From contig NGBS01000599.1 of NCBI GenBank assembly GCA_002245135.1, positions 62,001 through 126,000 on the forward strand: a stretch of 64,000 nt of DNA, read 5' to 3'. Below the pieces are notes generated by a model. The model made no database searches. It had not been told where the DNA came from and was given only the letters and a program-made list of their open reading frames with translations. The stretch comes from Proteromonas lacertae (Eukaryota > Sar > Bigyra > Opalinata > Proteromonadidae). The position numbers and the translations under genes are program-made. This document shows, piece by piece, positions 56,990 through 64,000 of the stretch. Position 1 is the first letter of the stretch; each line of letters opens with the position of its first letter.

Positions 56990-58908
56990 TTATTTAAAAA
57001 CTACACTTACAATACCACTTCCATTAATAGTGACCCTACGTCCAGTGATGATATAGAAACGATGAGATATATCATTATTAGTAAAGTCATTTTTACCAGG
57101 TGTTGAAAATTCAAAGGTTATTTTCAAATCAGTAGCCAAAGGTCTACCTGCCTGGTTCTTAATGTTGTCCAAATCCTTAGAGCCAAAATTCAATATCTCA
57201 AAGAACTTGTCATTGAATTTTTCATCTTTTCTGAATATATCATACCATGAGTCTTGGAAATATTCACGGACAGTCATGAAGCTATCATAATATTGCATAA
57301 GTGTATAATCTGGCTGATATACAAAATCATTGATCATCCATCTGAACTGTGCATTTTCAGGTATATGTGCATATCTTTCTAGAGCTTCTATCCATGGCCT
57401 ATAGATAATGTAACGAACAAATGGCCCATTGGAACTATTCAATGTGAATGAATAATTGAATATGCCAGAACCATGTGATGGTATTTTAATTTGATGACAT
57501 CTGAAATCATTGAATTGAATAGGTTTTGATAAGCAGTATTGTTTGGTATTATTGTTGCATTGAGTATCCTTGTTGATATAGGCATAGAATTTGAAATTCT
57601 TGAATATTGCTTCATTTATATCAACTTTTGCATGTGACACTGTATAGTTTACAATATCTTTTGTTTGATCATTTTTCATTCTTGCATATTCACCTGGTGT
57701 ATATGATTTTAATAAACCATAATTACTTGTGGTTTGAAAACGAATGCATATATACATTCTCTCTCCAAAGAATACATCACTCTTTAATGCAGCAAATGTA
57801 TTGTAAAATTTACCTAATTGTAATTTGAAATGTAATATAACTGAATCTTTATACTGAACTGCATATGCTGTTGCTGAAGATGCACTAGTATTAGTTTTTA
57901 ATTCAACATATTGTGTATTTGGTTCTACTTTCCACTTATTGATATCTTGGACTTTATAATTATGATTATCATCATCTCAATCTAATTGTATTCCATCATA
58001 GTAATTTTCTTGATAAAAAATATCAGATCTCTTTCTAACTAATTCATCCATAAATACACGATATGGTTCATATGAATCATCAAGCTTGACCAGATCTGTT
58101 CCAGTCTGATTACAAATTCTAAAAGAGGCCAAGCCAAACCCTTCTTTAATTCCTTTTATCATACTCGGATATAAACCTTTACCGACTAAATTACCAGTAC
58201 TACCATCGGTTGCATAGGTACCATCAGGATAAGGATTTAATTTTACTTCGATATCGAATTGGATATACGACTTAGCTAAATTGATAATATTATCTCCACT
58301 TATCTCCCATCTAATCTCTTCTGAATAAGTATTTGTATCCAACTTGTATTCTGATGTTGATCCCATCGGAGACATGTTGTTCCCCGTTGAGTACAACTCC
58401 CCGTTGAGCGATTAGAGACTTTAGAAACAAACTAAATGCATATTCTTACTTATTATGATGAAAAATTGTTACTTTTATACTTACTTTGTCATATAACCTA
58501 TGTCTGCAATATACTTTTTTGATAATTTTAGTATTGTATATATGAAACGCATTTATTTTTATTTTTCGTTTTAGTGTTTCATTCACTACTACAGACTAAA
58601 ATACATTAACTAGTTATGCAACGTGGATGAATTATCTAAGTTAATGTATTTTAGTCTGTAGTAGTGAATGAAACACTAAAACGAAAAATAAAAATAAATG
58701 CGTTTCATATATACAATACTAAAATTATCAAAAAAGTATATTGCAGACATAGGTTATATGACAAAGTAAGTATAAAAGTAACAATTTTTCATCATAATAA
58801 GTAAGAATATGCATTTAGTTTGTTTCTAAAGTCTCTAATCGCTCAACGGGGAGTTGTACTCAACGGGGAACAACAAGACAATCTCACATAATTATAGAAG
58901 GGTAGCAT
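56990..58908 (-). pseudogene. Polinton major capsid protein gene, interrupted
   Basis: Double-jelly-roll type major capsid protein, judged from position next to the packaging ATPase, size (about 470 residues) and the N-terminal pattern EEIRWEISGDNIINLAKSY, then FDIEVKLNP. The C-terminal half has PSHGSGIFNYSFTLNSSNGP and FRWMINDFVYQP. Two breaks are visible. (1) A 501-bp foldback element at 58375-58875 splits the start region; the sequence on both sides is in one frame, and an ATG lies at 58908-58906 beyond it. (2) One in-frame TGA is at 57979-57977, with the same frame open for 74 further codons to the ATG-like Met at 57757 and beyond to 56990. I describe these breaks only; whether the protein is made is unknown. 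Confidence 0.72.
58375..58875. mobile_element. 501-bp foldback element inserted in the capsid gene
   Basis: Nearly perfect palindrome starting TGTTGTTCCCCGTTGAG and ending with the inverse, flanked by exact 5-bp duplications AGACA (58370-58374, 58876-58880). The tip has the word GTTGAG twice; the subterminal blocks (AACAAACTAAATGCATATTC, TTACTTTTATACTTACTTTG) are shared with the GTTTGTC-type elements. The centre contains GTTATGCAACGTGG, which also occurs at about 55054 in the Tc1/mariner element. No coding sequence. Confidence 0.88.
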
Positions 58909-58920
58909 CACAAGGACATC

Positions 58921-59240
58921 TGTTGTTCCCCGTTGAGTACAACTCCCTGTTGAGCGATTAGAAACTTTAGAAACAAACTAATTACATAATGTTATTACTC
59001 ATAATGAGTTATGAAGGGATATAATGTTACCTTGTCATATAAGCTACTTTTGTGAGTAAAAAAATAGTGTCATAATATTGAGAAAAAAACTACATAAATG
59101 AGTGTTAGAATTAATTTATATTTCATATTTTATGTTTTTATTTTAATATGATGTCTAAATAAAAAGTGACAAAATTTAAGGATTTAAGAATTATACCCCT
59201 TCTGACGTCAGTGTTTTCACACAAACTTTCTCAAACTACA
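58921..59240 (+). repeat. Polinton-side terminal inverted repeat
   Basis: Tip TGTTGTTCCCCGTTGAG, second CCCTGTTGAG, then the common subterminal sequence, then about 200 bp that match the left end of the 7.0-kb element as far as ATACCCCTTCTGACGTCA. It faces right, towards the small genes and integrase, so it is probably the left end of a Polinton whose right end is outside the window. The 5 bp before it are ACATC. Confidence 0.75.
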
Positions 59241-59314
59241 TTCATTTCATTTTTTTGATTTTAAAACTATTAAAATAGTTTATATTATTGTAATTTAAAT
59301 AATATATATGTATA

Positions 59315-59422
59315 ACCGTAAGAATATCACTGTAGGTGGGTAAACCGTACCAGACTATTCTTAGGTGCCTTCTACAGGTAAGAATAAGCGATTTGAGTGT
59401 AAATTAGTTTTTGGTACGGGTT
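59315..59422 (+). ncRNA. Possible structured RNA or DNA stem at the Polinton end
   Basis: Between the TIR and the first gene, base composition rises. AACCGTACCA (59343-59352) pairs with TGGTACGGGTT (59412-59422), one base bulged, and encloses a second stem, TATTCTTA (59356-59363) with TAAGAATA (59379-59386). A second TAAGAATA at 59319-59326 could compete for the inner stem. Nested stems of this kind suggest a folded transcript leader, a packaging signal or a protein-binding site. No family is recognised. Confidence 0.35.
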
Positions 59423-59567
59423 ATACTGGAGGAAGCGGTGAATTTAAATTTCTTTATATATTTTAGTGTATGAGTAATTTTATGGGTTAAAATTTTTTCT
59501 TTTGTTTTTTGTATATAATTTCATTAACTTTTTCTTATTGTTATTTATCAATCATAATTTCAAAAGA

Positions 59568-59921
59568 ATGTCAAGAATTTGGATCGAGAATGTTAATATA
59601 GAAGATAGAAATAAGCGTGAAGATGAAGAATTTGAAAGAATCTATGCAATCATTGAAAGTGAAGTAGCTAGAATAGTAGCTCAACCACCACCACCATCAC
59701 CTCCAGTAGTAATGTGGTATACTTCTGATACAGCTGATGAGGATGATAGAAAGTATGAAGAATGGCGTGCAATTCATAAACCAACCAGAGTAGCACAAGC
59801 AACCATACGTCCTAGAAAATGGGTTGATCCTGAAGAAGAGAGTAGAAAAACAAAGATGTTAAAGCGTTATGGTATTGATGAAAAAAACATCATTGAAGAA
59901 AGACTAAGATTTCATAACTAA
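59568..59921 (+). CDS. Small charged Polinton protein, unknown function
   Basis: 117 residues from the ATG at 59568 (MSRIWIENVN). An earlier ATG at 59502 would add a hydrophobic stretch that I regard as leader. Acidic N-terminal half, a Pro-rich linker (AQPPPPSPPVV), then a basic/acidic helix-rich end. No domain recognised. First gene inside the TIR, same direction as the next three. Confidence 0.6.
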   Translation: MSRIWIENVNIEDRNKREDEEFERIYAIIESEVARIVAQPPPPSPPVVMWYTSDTADEDDRKYEEWRAIHKPTRVAQATIRPRKWVDPEEESRKTKMLKRYGIDEKNIIEERLRFHN

Positions 59922-60034
59922 TTCTTAAATCATTGGTTTTAATTGAATTTTTGTTATTTGATTGGCTGAATTGAAATAAACATAATATTACATAATTCTT
60001 TTCATTCATAAATTTCTTGCGATTTTTGAAATAA

Positions 60035-60043
60035 TTTACATAA
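60035..60043 (+). promoter_or_regulatory. TTTACATAA motif before a Polinton gene
   Basis: Stands 7 bases before the ATG at 60050. TTTCACATAA stands just before the ATG at 60699, and TTACATAA at 61146-61153 in front of the gene at 61262. Recurrence upstream of three genes in a row suggests a start-site element. Confidence 0.3.
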
Positions 60044-60049
60044 ATTAAA

Positions 60050-60634
60050 ATGAGTGATATACAAAACGAATTGGATGTTAATATTGAAAAACACTTACAA
60101 GAAGGTGAAATGTATGAGAATGATATGTCTGAAGTAAAATCATTAATTATTAAAGTATTTAAGGATATGTTGGATGGTATGTATTCTGTAGTTGAAGAGT
60201 ATGAAGATGATCCAGAATGGAGTGAACAACCAGGTGATGATATTGATATAACAATGGAAGAAGAAGAAGTGAAGGAAGAAAAACAAAGTGAATCTAAATC
60301 TAAAAAAAGAAAGGATATAACAAAGTCAGATCCAAATTCACAGATATGTAGTACTTGTGGTAAGAAGAAAGCTAATGATGAATTTGGTTATAAGAGTGAA
60401 GGTGTATTCTATAAATCTTGTACAGAGTGTAGAAATAAGAAGAAGAGAAGATATGCAGAAGTAAAGAAAGGAAGTGATAATAGTGGAGAAGATAAGAAGC
60501 GTAAAGTAGAGAGTAGTTCTACCGCCGAGGGTCGACTAAAGGTAGATATTGCTAAAGTAGAAACACCTACAAGTTCTATCCCGGGGGTAGCTACAGTAGA
60601 TCTAACTACATCACCTACTTGTATAATTAATTAA
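60050..60634 (+). CDS. Zinc-binding acidic protein of the Polinton
   Basis: 194 residues. Acidic N-terminal part (about 1-85), then a compact four-Cys module at about 104-135: CSTCGKKKANDEFGY followed by SCTECRNKKKRR. The pattern CxxC...(K)xxxxF...CxxC with a basic end is a small zinc finger seen in many large-DNA-virus, phage and fungal proteins, and it probably binds nucleic acid. A basic stretch (KKRK) may act as a nuclear signal. It may regulate transcription of the element, which is inference. Confidence 0.65.
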   Translation: MSDIQNELDVNIEKHLQEGEMYENDMSEVKSLIIKVFKDMLDGMYSVVEEYEDDPEWSEQPGDDIDITMEEEEVKEEKQSESKSKKRKDITKSDPNSQICSTCGKKKANDEFGYKSEGVFYKSCTECRNKKKRRYAEVKKGSDNSGEDKKRKVESSSTAEGRLKVDIAKVETPTSSIPGVATVDLTTSPTCIIN

Positions 60635-60687
60635 CTTTTGGTTTAAAATTCATTTTTATATTTCTATGCGTTTTTATATATAAATAA

Positions 60688-60697
60688 TTTCACATAA
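60688..60697 (+). promoter_or_regulatory. TTTCACATAA motif before a Polinton gene
   Basis: Ends one base before the ATG at 60699; the same core (ACATAA) precedes the genes at 60050 and 61262. Confidence 0.3.
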
Positions 60698-60698
60698 T

Positions 60699-61082
60699 AT
60701 GCCATATAATACATCTTTAGTTATGTTAGGTGATATGAATGATACATTAACAAGTCTAAAGCAAGAAGGTCTTATATTTTTTGTATGTATGTTATTATGG
60801 ATTCTTTATAAAGTTAAAAAGATTGTAGTATGGTTATATCATAGATATTGTCCAGCAGAAATCACTGAGATATTAAATGAACCAGAACCTGTAATAAATA
60901 GAGCTTTAGGTAAATCTACTATTGTTTCTGCTATTCCATTTACTTTAACACCTGAAAATAGTAGAATAAATTCTAGAAATGTTAGTGATAATGAAGATGA
61001 AGAACCATTAGAAACAGAAATAGAAATTATTCCTATTAATAAACCTGAGATTGAAATTCAAAAACCAATCATAAATATTTAA
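60699..61082 (+). CDS. Single-pass membrane protein of the Polinton
   Basis: 127 residues. One membrane segment at about 24-40 (GLIFFVCMLLWILYKV), followed by a Lys/Arg-rich stop-transfer and an acidic, Pro/Ile-rich tail. No known domain. Similar small membrane proteins are common in Polintons and adenovirus-like elements, where they may sit in the virion or help exit; here that is inference. Confidence 0.6.
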   Translation: MPYNTSLVMLGDMNDTLTSLKQEGLIFFVCMLLWILYKVKKIVVWLYHRYCPAEITEILNEPEPVINRALGKSTIVSAIPFTLTPENSRINSRNVSDNEDEEPLETEIEIIPINKPEIEIQKPIINI

Positions 61083-61261
61083 TTTTATATAGTCTTTTTT
61101 CGTATTTGATTTTTGAAAGTTATTTTTTGTACCCCCTTAAAAAAATTACATAAAGAAAAACCGTTTTTTTCATTCACACTTTTCTTACTCATTTTCAGTA
61201 TTTTATTTTTTTCATTTTTTTACTTTAATAGAAAATTAATTATTCAATCATTCAATCAAAA

Positions 61262-62431
61262 ATGCCAGCAGACAGAGTCAAACAACCAACCAATTCAGAA
61301 TTATGCTCTCAGCTCCCTTTAAAGGGACAGGCTTATGAGTTCTATCAGAAAGTGAGTCGTAACATCCAGCATTTAAAGACATTTTGCGATGAAATGTATA
61401 TTCAAAGTTTGGCTTATGATGACAGCAAAAAATCAAAGAAGAAACAAAATCCACCACAATTCAACTATATCGAATTAGAGAAGTCAGCTACAGCAGTTTA
61501 TTATTGCTTTTCATGTAAGTTTGATAATAAGAAGTTAATTCCCATTAAACATCTAGAGACATTAGATCAAAATGAGTATATGAATTTATACTTTAGTGAC
61601 GATGAGATGAAGAGTATAGTAAAACCAAATGTAAAACCGATTAAACCTTTTATTCAACCTCAGTTAAAACAACAACCACAACAAGAACCACCACCACCAA
61701 CTGTACCTCAAAAACCTAAAAGAGTTTATAAAAGAAGAACTGATATTGTAAAGAAACCTAAAACAAAAGCAGTTATTGATAGTGATGATGAATTAATTCA
61801 TTTAAAGAAAAGAAAGATTGTTAAGGATTCTGATTTTGTTGATGAAGAACCAATGGGTATAATTGTGAAAGATAATGAATCAAGAACATCTGCTGATGAT
61901 TTATTAAGTAGTCAAAGTCCTACCTTTACACCTCCAATGTCACCAAGGTCTGATACTACACTTCTTGATGTTACTGATATTGATATACTGGATGCTGAAT
62001 TGAAGTATTTTAATGCTGAATTAACTAAAAAAGATGAAGAAAAACAAAAAGAGATAGAAGAGAAAATTAAACATCAAGATGATGAGAGAAAGAAACAAGA
62101 AGATGAAGAAAAAAAGAAAAAACAACAAGAAGAAGAAAGAGTTAGAAAAGTACAAGAAGAAGCAGAGAGAAAAAGAAAACAAGAAGAAGCAGAAAAGAAA
62201 AGAAAAGAAGAATTAGTTGTTATTAGAATGCTTCAAGAAGAAGAGAATATGAGACAACAAGAAGAGTTAAGAAAGAAATGGGTATTAGAACAAAAGAGAC
62301 AAATGGAAGAAAAGATGAAAAAAGAAAACGATGAATTAGAAAAGAAAATGGAAGAAGAGTTTAAGAAGAGAATTGAAGAAGAGAAAAGAAAGAAAGCTGA
62401 AGAGTTTGAGAAGATGATGAAGAACTTATAA
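61262..62431 (+). CDS. Large coiled-coil protein of the Polinton
   Basis: 389 residues, ATG start. The N-terminal 110 residues look globular (LKGQAYEFYQKVSRNIQHL, YYCFSCKF). A Pro/Gln-rich linker and a basic, nuclear-signal-like block (KRVYKRRTDIVKKPKTK) follow. The last 150 residues are an almost uninterrupted charged coiled coil of EEERxRKxQEE type. It could be a virion core or scaffold protein. No homologue recognised. Confidence 0.62.
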   Translation: MPADRVKQPTNSELCSQLPLKGQAYEFYQKVSRNIQHLKTFCDEMYIQSLAYDDSKKSKKKQNPPQFNYIELEKSATAVYYCFSCKFDNKKLIPIKHLETLDQNEYMNLYFSDDEMKSIVKPNVKPIKPFIQPQLKQQPQQEPPPPTVPQKPKRVYKRRTDIVKKPKTKAVIDSDDELIHLKKRKIVKDSDFVDEEPMGIIVKDNESRTSADDLLSSQSPTFTPPMSPRSDTTLLDVTDIDILDAELKYFNAELTKKDEEKQKEIEEKIKHQDDERKKQEDEEKKKKQQEEERVRKVQEEAERKRKQEEAEKKRKEELVVIRMLQEEENMRQQEELRKKWVLEQKRQMEEKMKKENDELEKKMEEEFKKRIEEEKRKKAEEFEKMMKNL

Positions 62432-62568
62432 GTATTAATATATACTTTAAATTTGTCTGGTTTATGCTTTAATCCATATACTTGAAAAAGCACTTTGAAT
62501 TCATTACTTTGATAAAAATTGGTGTTTGTTTAATATGTAAAAAATAACATAAATAAAAGCATAAAAAA

Positions 62569-63729
62569 TTATACGAAATCATTAAATAGCGAATTTTTCT
62601 TATATACTCTACCATATCTACTTTTTCTACCTTCTGGTACTGGTTGAATATCTGGTTCTATAGGTTGTGCTTCATTATTTATACTATGAATTTGTCTTAA
62701 TCTAAACTTACCATTTGTTGTAATACTATTAACTGGTACTCTTTTAATTTCATGAGATTTGAATCTATATGAGCCTATATCTCTAGGATTGAATTCTTTA
62801 GGTATTGTTCCATCCAAGTTCTTAACAGAATATGAAAACGGTCCAACTTTGTGTATTTGGTATACTTTATCAGTATAATAAGTAGTTTTTTGAAGTTTGT
62901 TATCTCTACGTTCTTTTATTCTGACAAAATCATTTGGTTTAAAATGAGTATCACTTTTACGCTTCTTTAAGTTTCTAGCATGGGATTCTTTATACAATCT
63001 ATCTTGGACTTCAAAATTATTGAATACTTCATTTGGAGTTAGATTATTGAGTGCAGAATGTGGTTTTGCATTGTAATCATCTACAACAGTATATACTATA
63101 TTACACAATGATTCAATATTGTTAATTTTATCAAATTCTTCATCAGAAAATGTATTAATTTTTCTATAAAACATATCTTTAATAGTTCTCACACATTGAT
63201 CCAATATTTTCATTATATTATGTTCATTACGTTCTTTAAGTATAAATCGTATATGATTTTTATTAAACAAATCTAAAAATTTCTTACCATAGATAATACC
63301 AGACTCTTCATCTGACAATATACTTCCTACAAAACGAGCGTTTTCATCCTTAGGTTGCATACCCTGATAAAACCATTTTTCAAACACTGGATATACATCA
63401 TTTTCTGATTTAGATTTAACATAATATATCCAACACTTACGACTAACAACTTCTATAATTAACAAAAATGGAACTTTTGTATTGTTGAAAAACACCAAAT
63501 CTATTTGATATGACCCAGGTAACTTTTCAATTTCATATTTAATTCTATTCCTTTTAGTTGCAGTGATTTGATAATCTGGTTTAGACTCTACAAGTTCACT
63601 ACTAGCTTTTTTAATGTCAGATTTTTTAAAGTTATTCTCAAGTTCATTTACAGAGAAATTAATAAAGTCTCGTTTGTTTAAATAACCATATGTTTTGTAT
63701 AACTCATTTATTTTATCTTGTAGTGACAT
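62569..63729 (-). CDS. Retroviral-type (rve) integrase of the Polinton
   Basis: 386 residues, ATG start, TAA stop. This is the Polinton/Maverick integrase that inserts the element and makes the short target duplications. N-terminal helix-rich part, then the RNase-H-like core: YQIDLVFFN (first Asp, about residue 77), SILSDEESGIIYG (second Asp, about 140), and ILDQCVRTIKDMFYRK (third acidic position about 177; other Polintons have a similar IDRFxRTL block). YNAKPHSALNNLTPNEVF is the classic end of the core. A C-terminal chromo/SH3-like part follows (FKPNDFVRIKERRDN, then YTDKVYQIHKVGPFSYSV). A good candidate for the enzyme that acts on the TG...CA ends in this window. Confidence 0.92.
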   Translation of the reverse strand: MSLQDKINELYKTYGYLNKRDFINFSVNELENNFKKSDIKKASSELVESKPDYQITATKRNRIKYEIEKLPGSYQIDLVFFNNTKVPFLLIIEVVSRKCWIYYVKSKSENDVYPVFEKWFYQGMQPKDENARFVGSILSDEESGIIYGKKFLDLFNKNHIRFILKERNEHNIMKILDQCVRTIKDMFYRKINTFSDEEFDKINNIESLCNIVYTVVDDYNAKPHSALNNLTPNEVFNNFEVQDRLYKESHARNLKKRKSDTHFKPNDFVRIKERRDNKLQKTTYYTDKVYQIHKVGPFSYSVKNLDGTIPKEFNPRDIGSYRFKSHEIKRVPVNSITTNGKFRLRQIHSINNEAQPIEPDIQPVPEGRKSRYGRVYKKNSLFNDFV

Positions 63730-63795
63730 TCAAAACAATATATAAAAAATATGAATGATATATATTTAAAGAATTAATGAATTAAAATAATTAAA

Positions 63796-64000
63796 TCATT
63801 CTTCTACCTCTCCCAAATCCTTATCACTTAAAGTGTTACCAAAGTTAATAGACTTAGCAGCACTAATAAAACCATTACTAATTACTTTCTTAGCAGGGAA
63901 TGGTCTACGAGTACTAATTAAATCACTATCTTCTATCTTAGTTCTCTTAATTCTTGGAGGTGAAACAAATTTGTTTTGATTAGCTTGTTCTTTCTTAATT
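63796..64000 (-). CDS. C-terminal end of a further Polinton gene (partial)
   Basis: A frame is open from the window edge to a TGA at 63796-63798, reading a basic stretch (PPRIKRTKIEDSD, then TRRPFPAKKVISNGF) and an acidic end. A TAA follows eight codons after the TGA. Same strand as the integrase and upstream of it. No domain is recognised in this part. Confidence 0.5.
   Translation of the reverse strand, partial: IKKEQANQNKFVSPPRIKRTKIEDSDLISTRRPFPAKKVISNGFISAAKSINFGNTLSDKDLGEVEE

Noticed and set aside
58375-58875. Palindrome at 58375 as a Polinton end-to-end junction
   Set aside because: Exact AGACA duplications on both sides and a preserved capsid frame show an insertion, not a junction of two Polinton ends.
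61113-61322. Small hydrophobic open frame before the 61262 gene
   Set aside because: Overlaps the start of a much better gene and contains T-rich leader sequence and the ACATAA motif; probably untranslated leader.
1-64000. CRISPR arrays, tRNA and rRNA genes
   Set aside because: No regularly spaced repeats, and no stretch that I can fold as a tRNA or recognise as rRNA; a covariance-model search would be decisive for tRNAs.

Overview
This is an AT-rich eukaryotic nuclear sequence, probably from a flagellated protist. The supports are a VMP1 homologue, remnants of the ciliary genes HYDIN and dynein heavy chain, type II (Golgi-style) glycosyltransferases, and at least twelve spliceosomal introns of only 23-37 nt, all GTA...TAG. 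I cannot name the lineage. Intact genes use the standard code, with TAA or TAG stops in almost every case.

Layout. (a) 1-4726: a coiled-coil gene on the minus strand that runs off the window, head to head with VMP1. (b) 4884-20386 and 34462-49707: the arms of a nearly perfect inverted duplication of about 15.5 kb. Each arm carries a cluster of glycan genes: two GT92-like enzymes, a GT61-like, a GT23-like, fucosyltransferase-like enzymes, two other GT-A-like enzymes, AT3-SGNH acyltransferases, a membrane-anchored methyltransferase and a DUF229 sulfatase-like gene. The outer and inner junctions cut through genes, and the right arm has lost 256 bp. (c) 20387-34461: the loop, with more glycan genes, a 7-kb terminal-inverted-repeat (TIR) element (21583-28559, 5-bp target duplication TATCT) that carries a decayed HYDIN gene, two broken Ulp1-like protease genes, an intact acyltransferase and a foldback element. 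(d) 49708-56000: mostly decayed sequence, with a TIR element holding a FkbM methyltransferase remnant, dynein heavy chain fragments, a Tc1/mariner element (53500-55141, TA target duplication) and a biotinyl-domain relic. (e) 56074-64000: Polinton/Maverick material, with packaging ATPase, an interrupted major capsid gene, a TIR at 58921, four small genes, a retroviral-type integrase and the end of one further gene.

How it fits together. The glycan genes look like a resident, spliced gene cluster for building and decorating a surface polysaccharide or glycoprotein: sugar transfer, O-acylation, methylation, and possibly sulfate or phosphate ester handling. Around and inside it sits a family of integrase-type elements that share one subterminal sequence but have at least three different tip sequences. 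One of them interrupts a capsid gene, one carries a ciliary gene, and one lies 150 bp from an arm junction. Several otherwise intact genes are each out of frame by one base, three of them at poly-T runs, which suggests either sequencing undercalls or real slippage.
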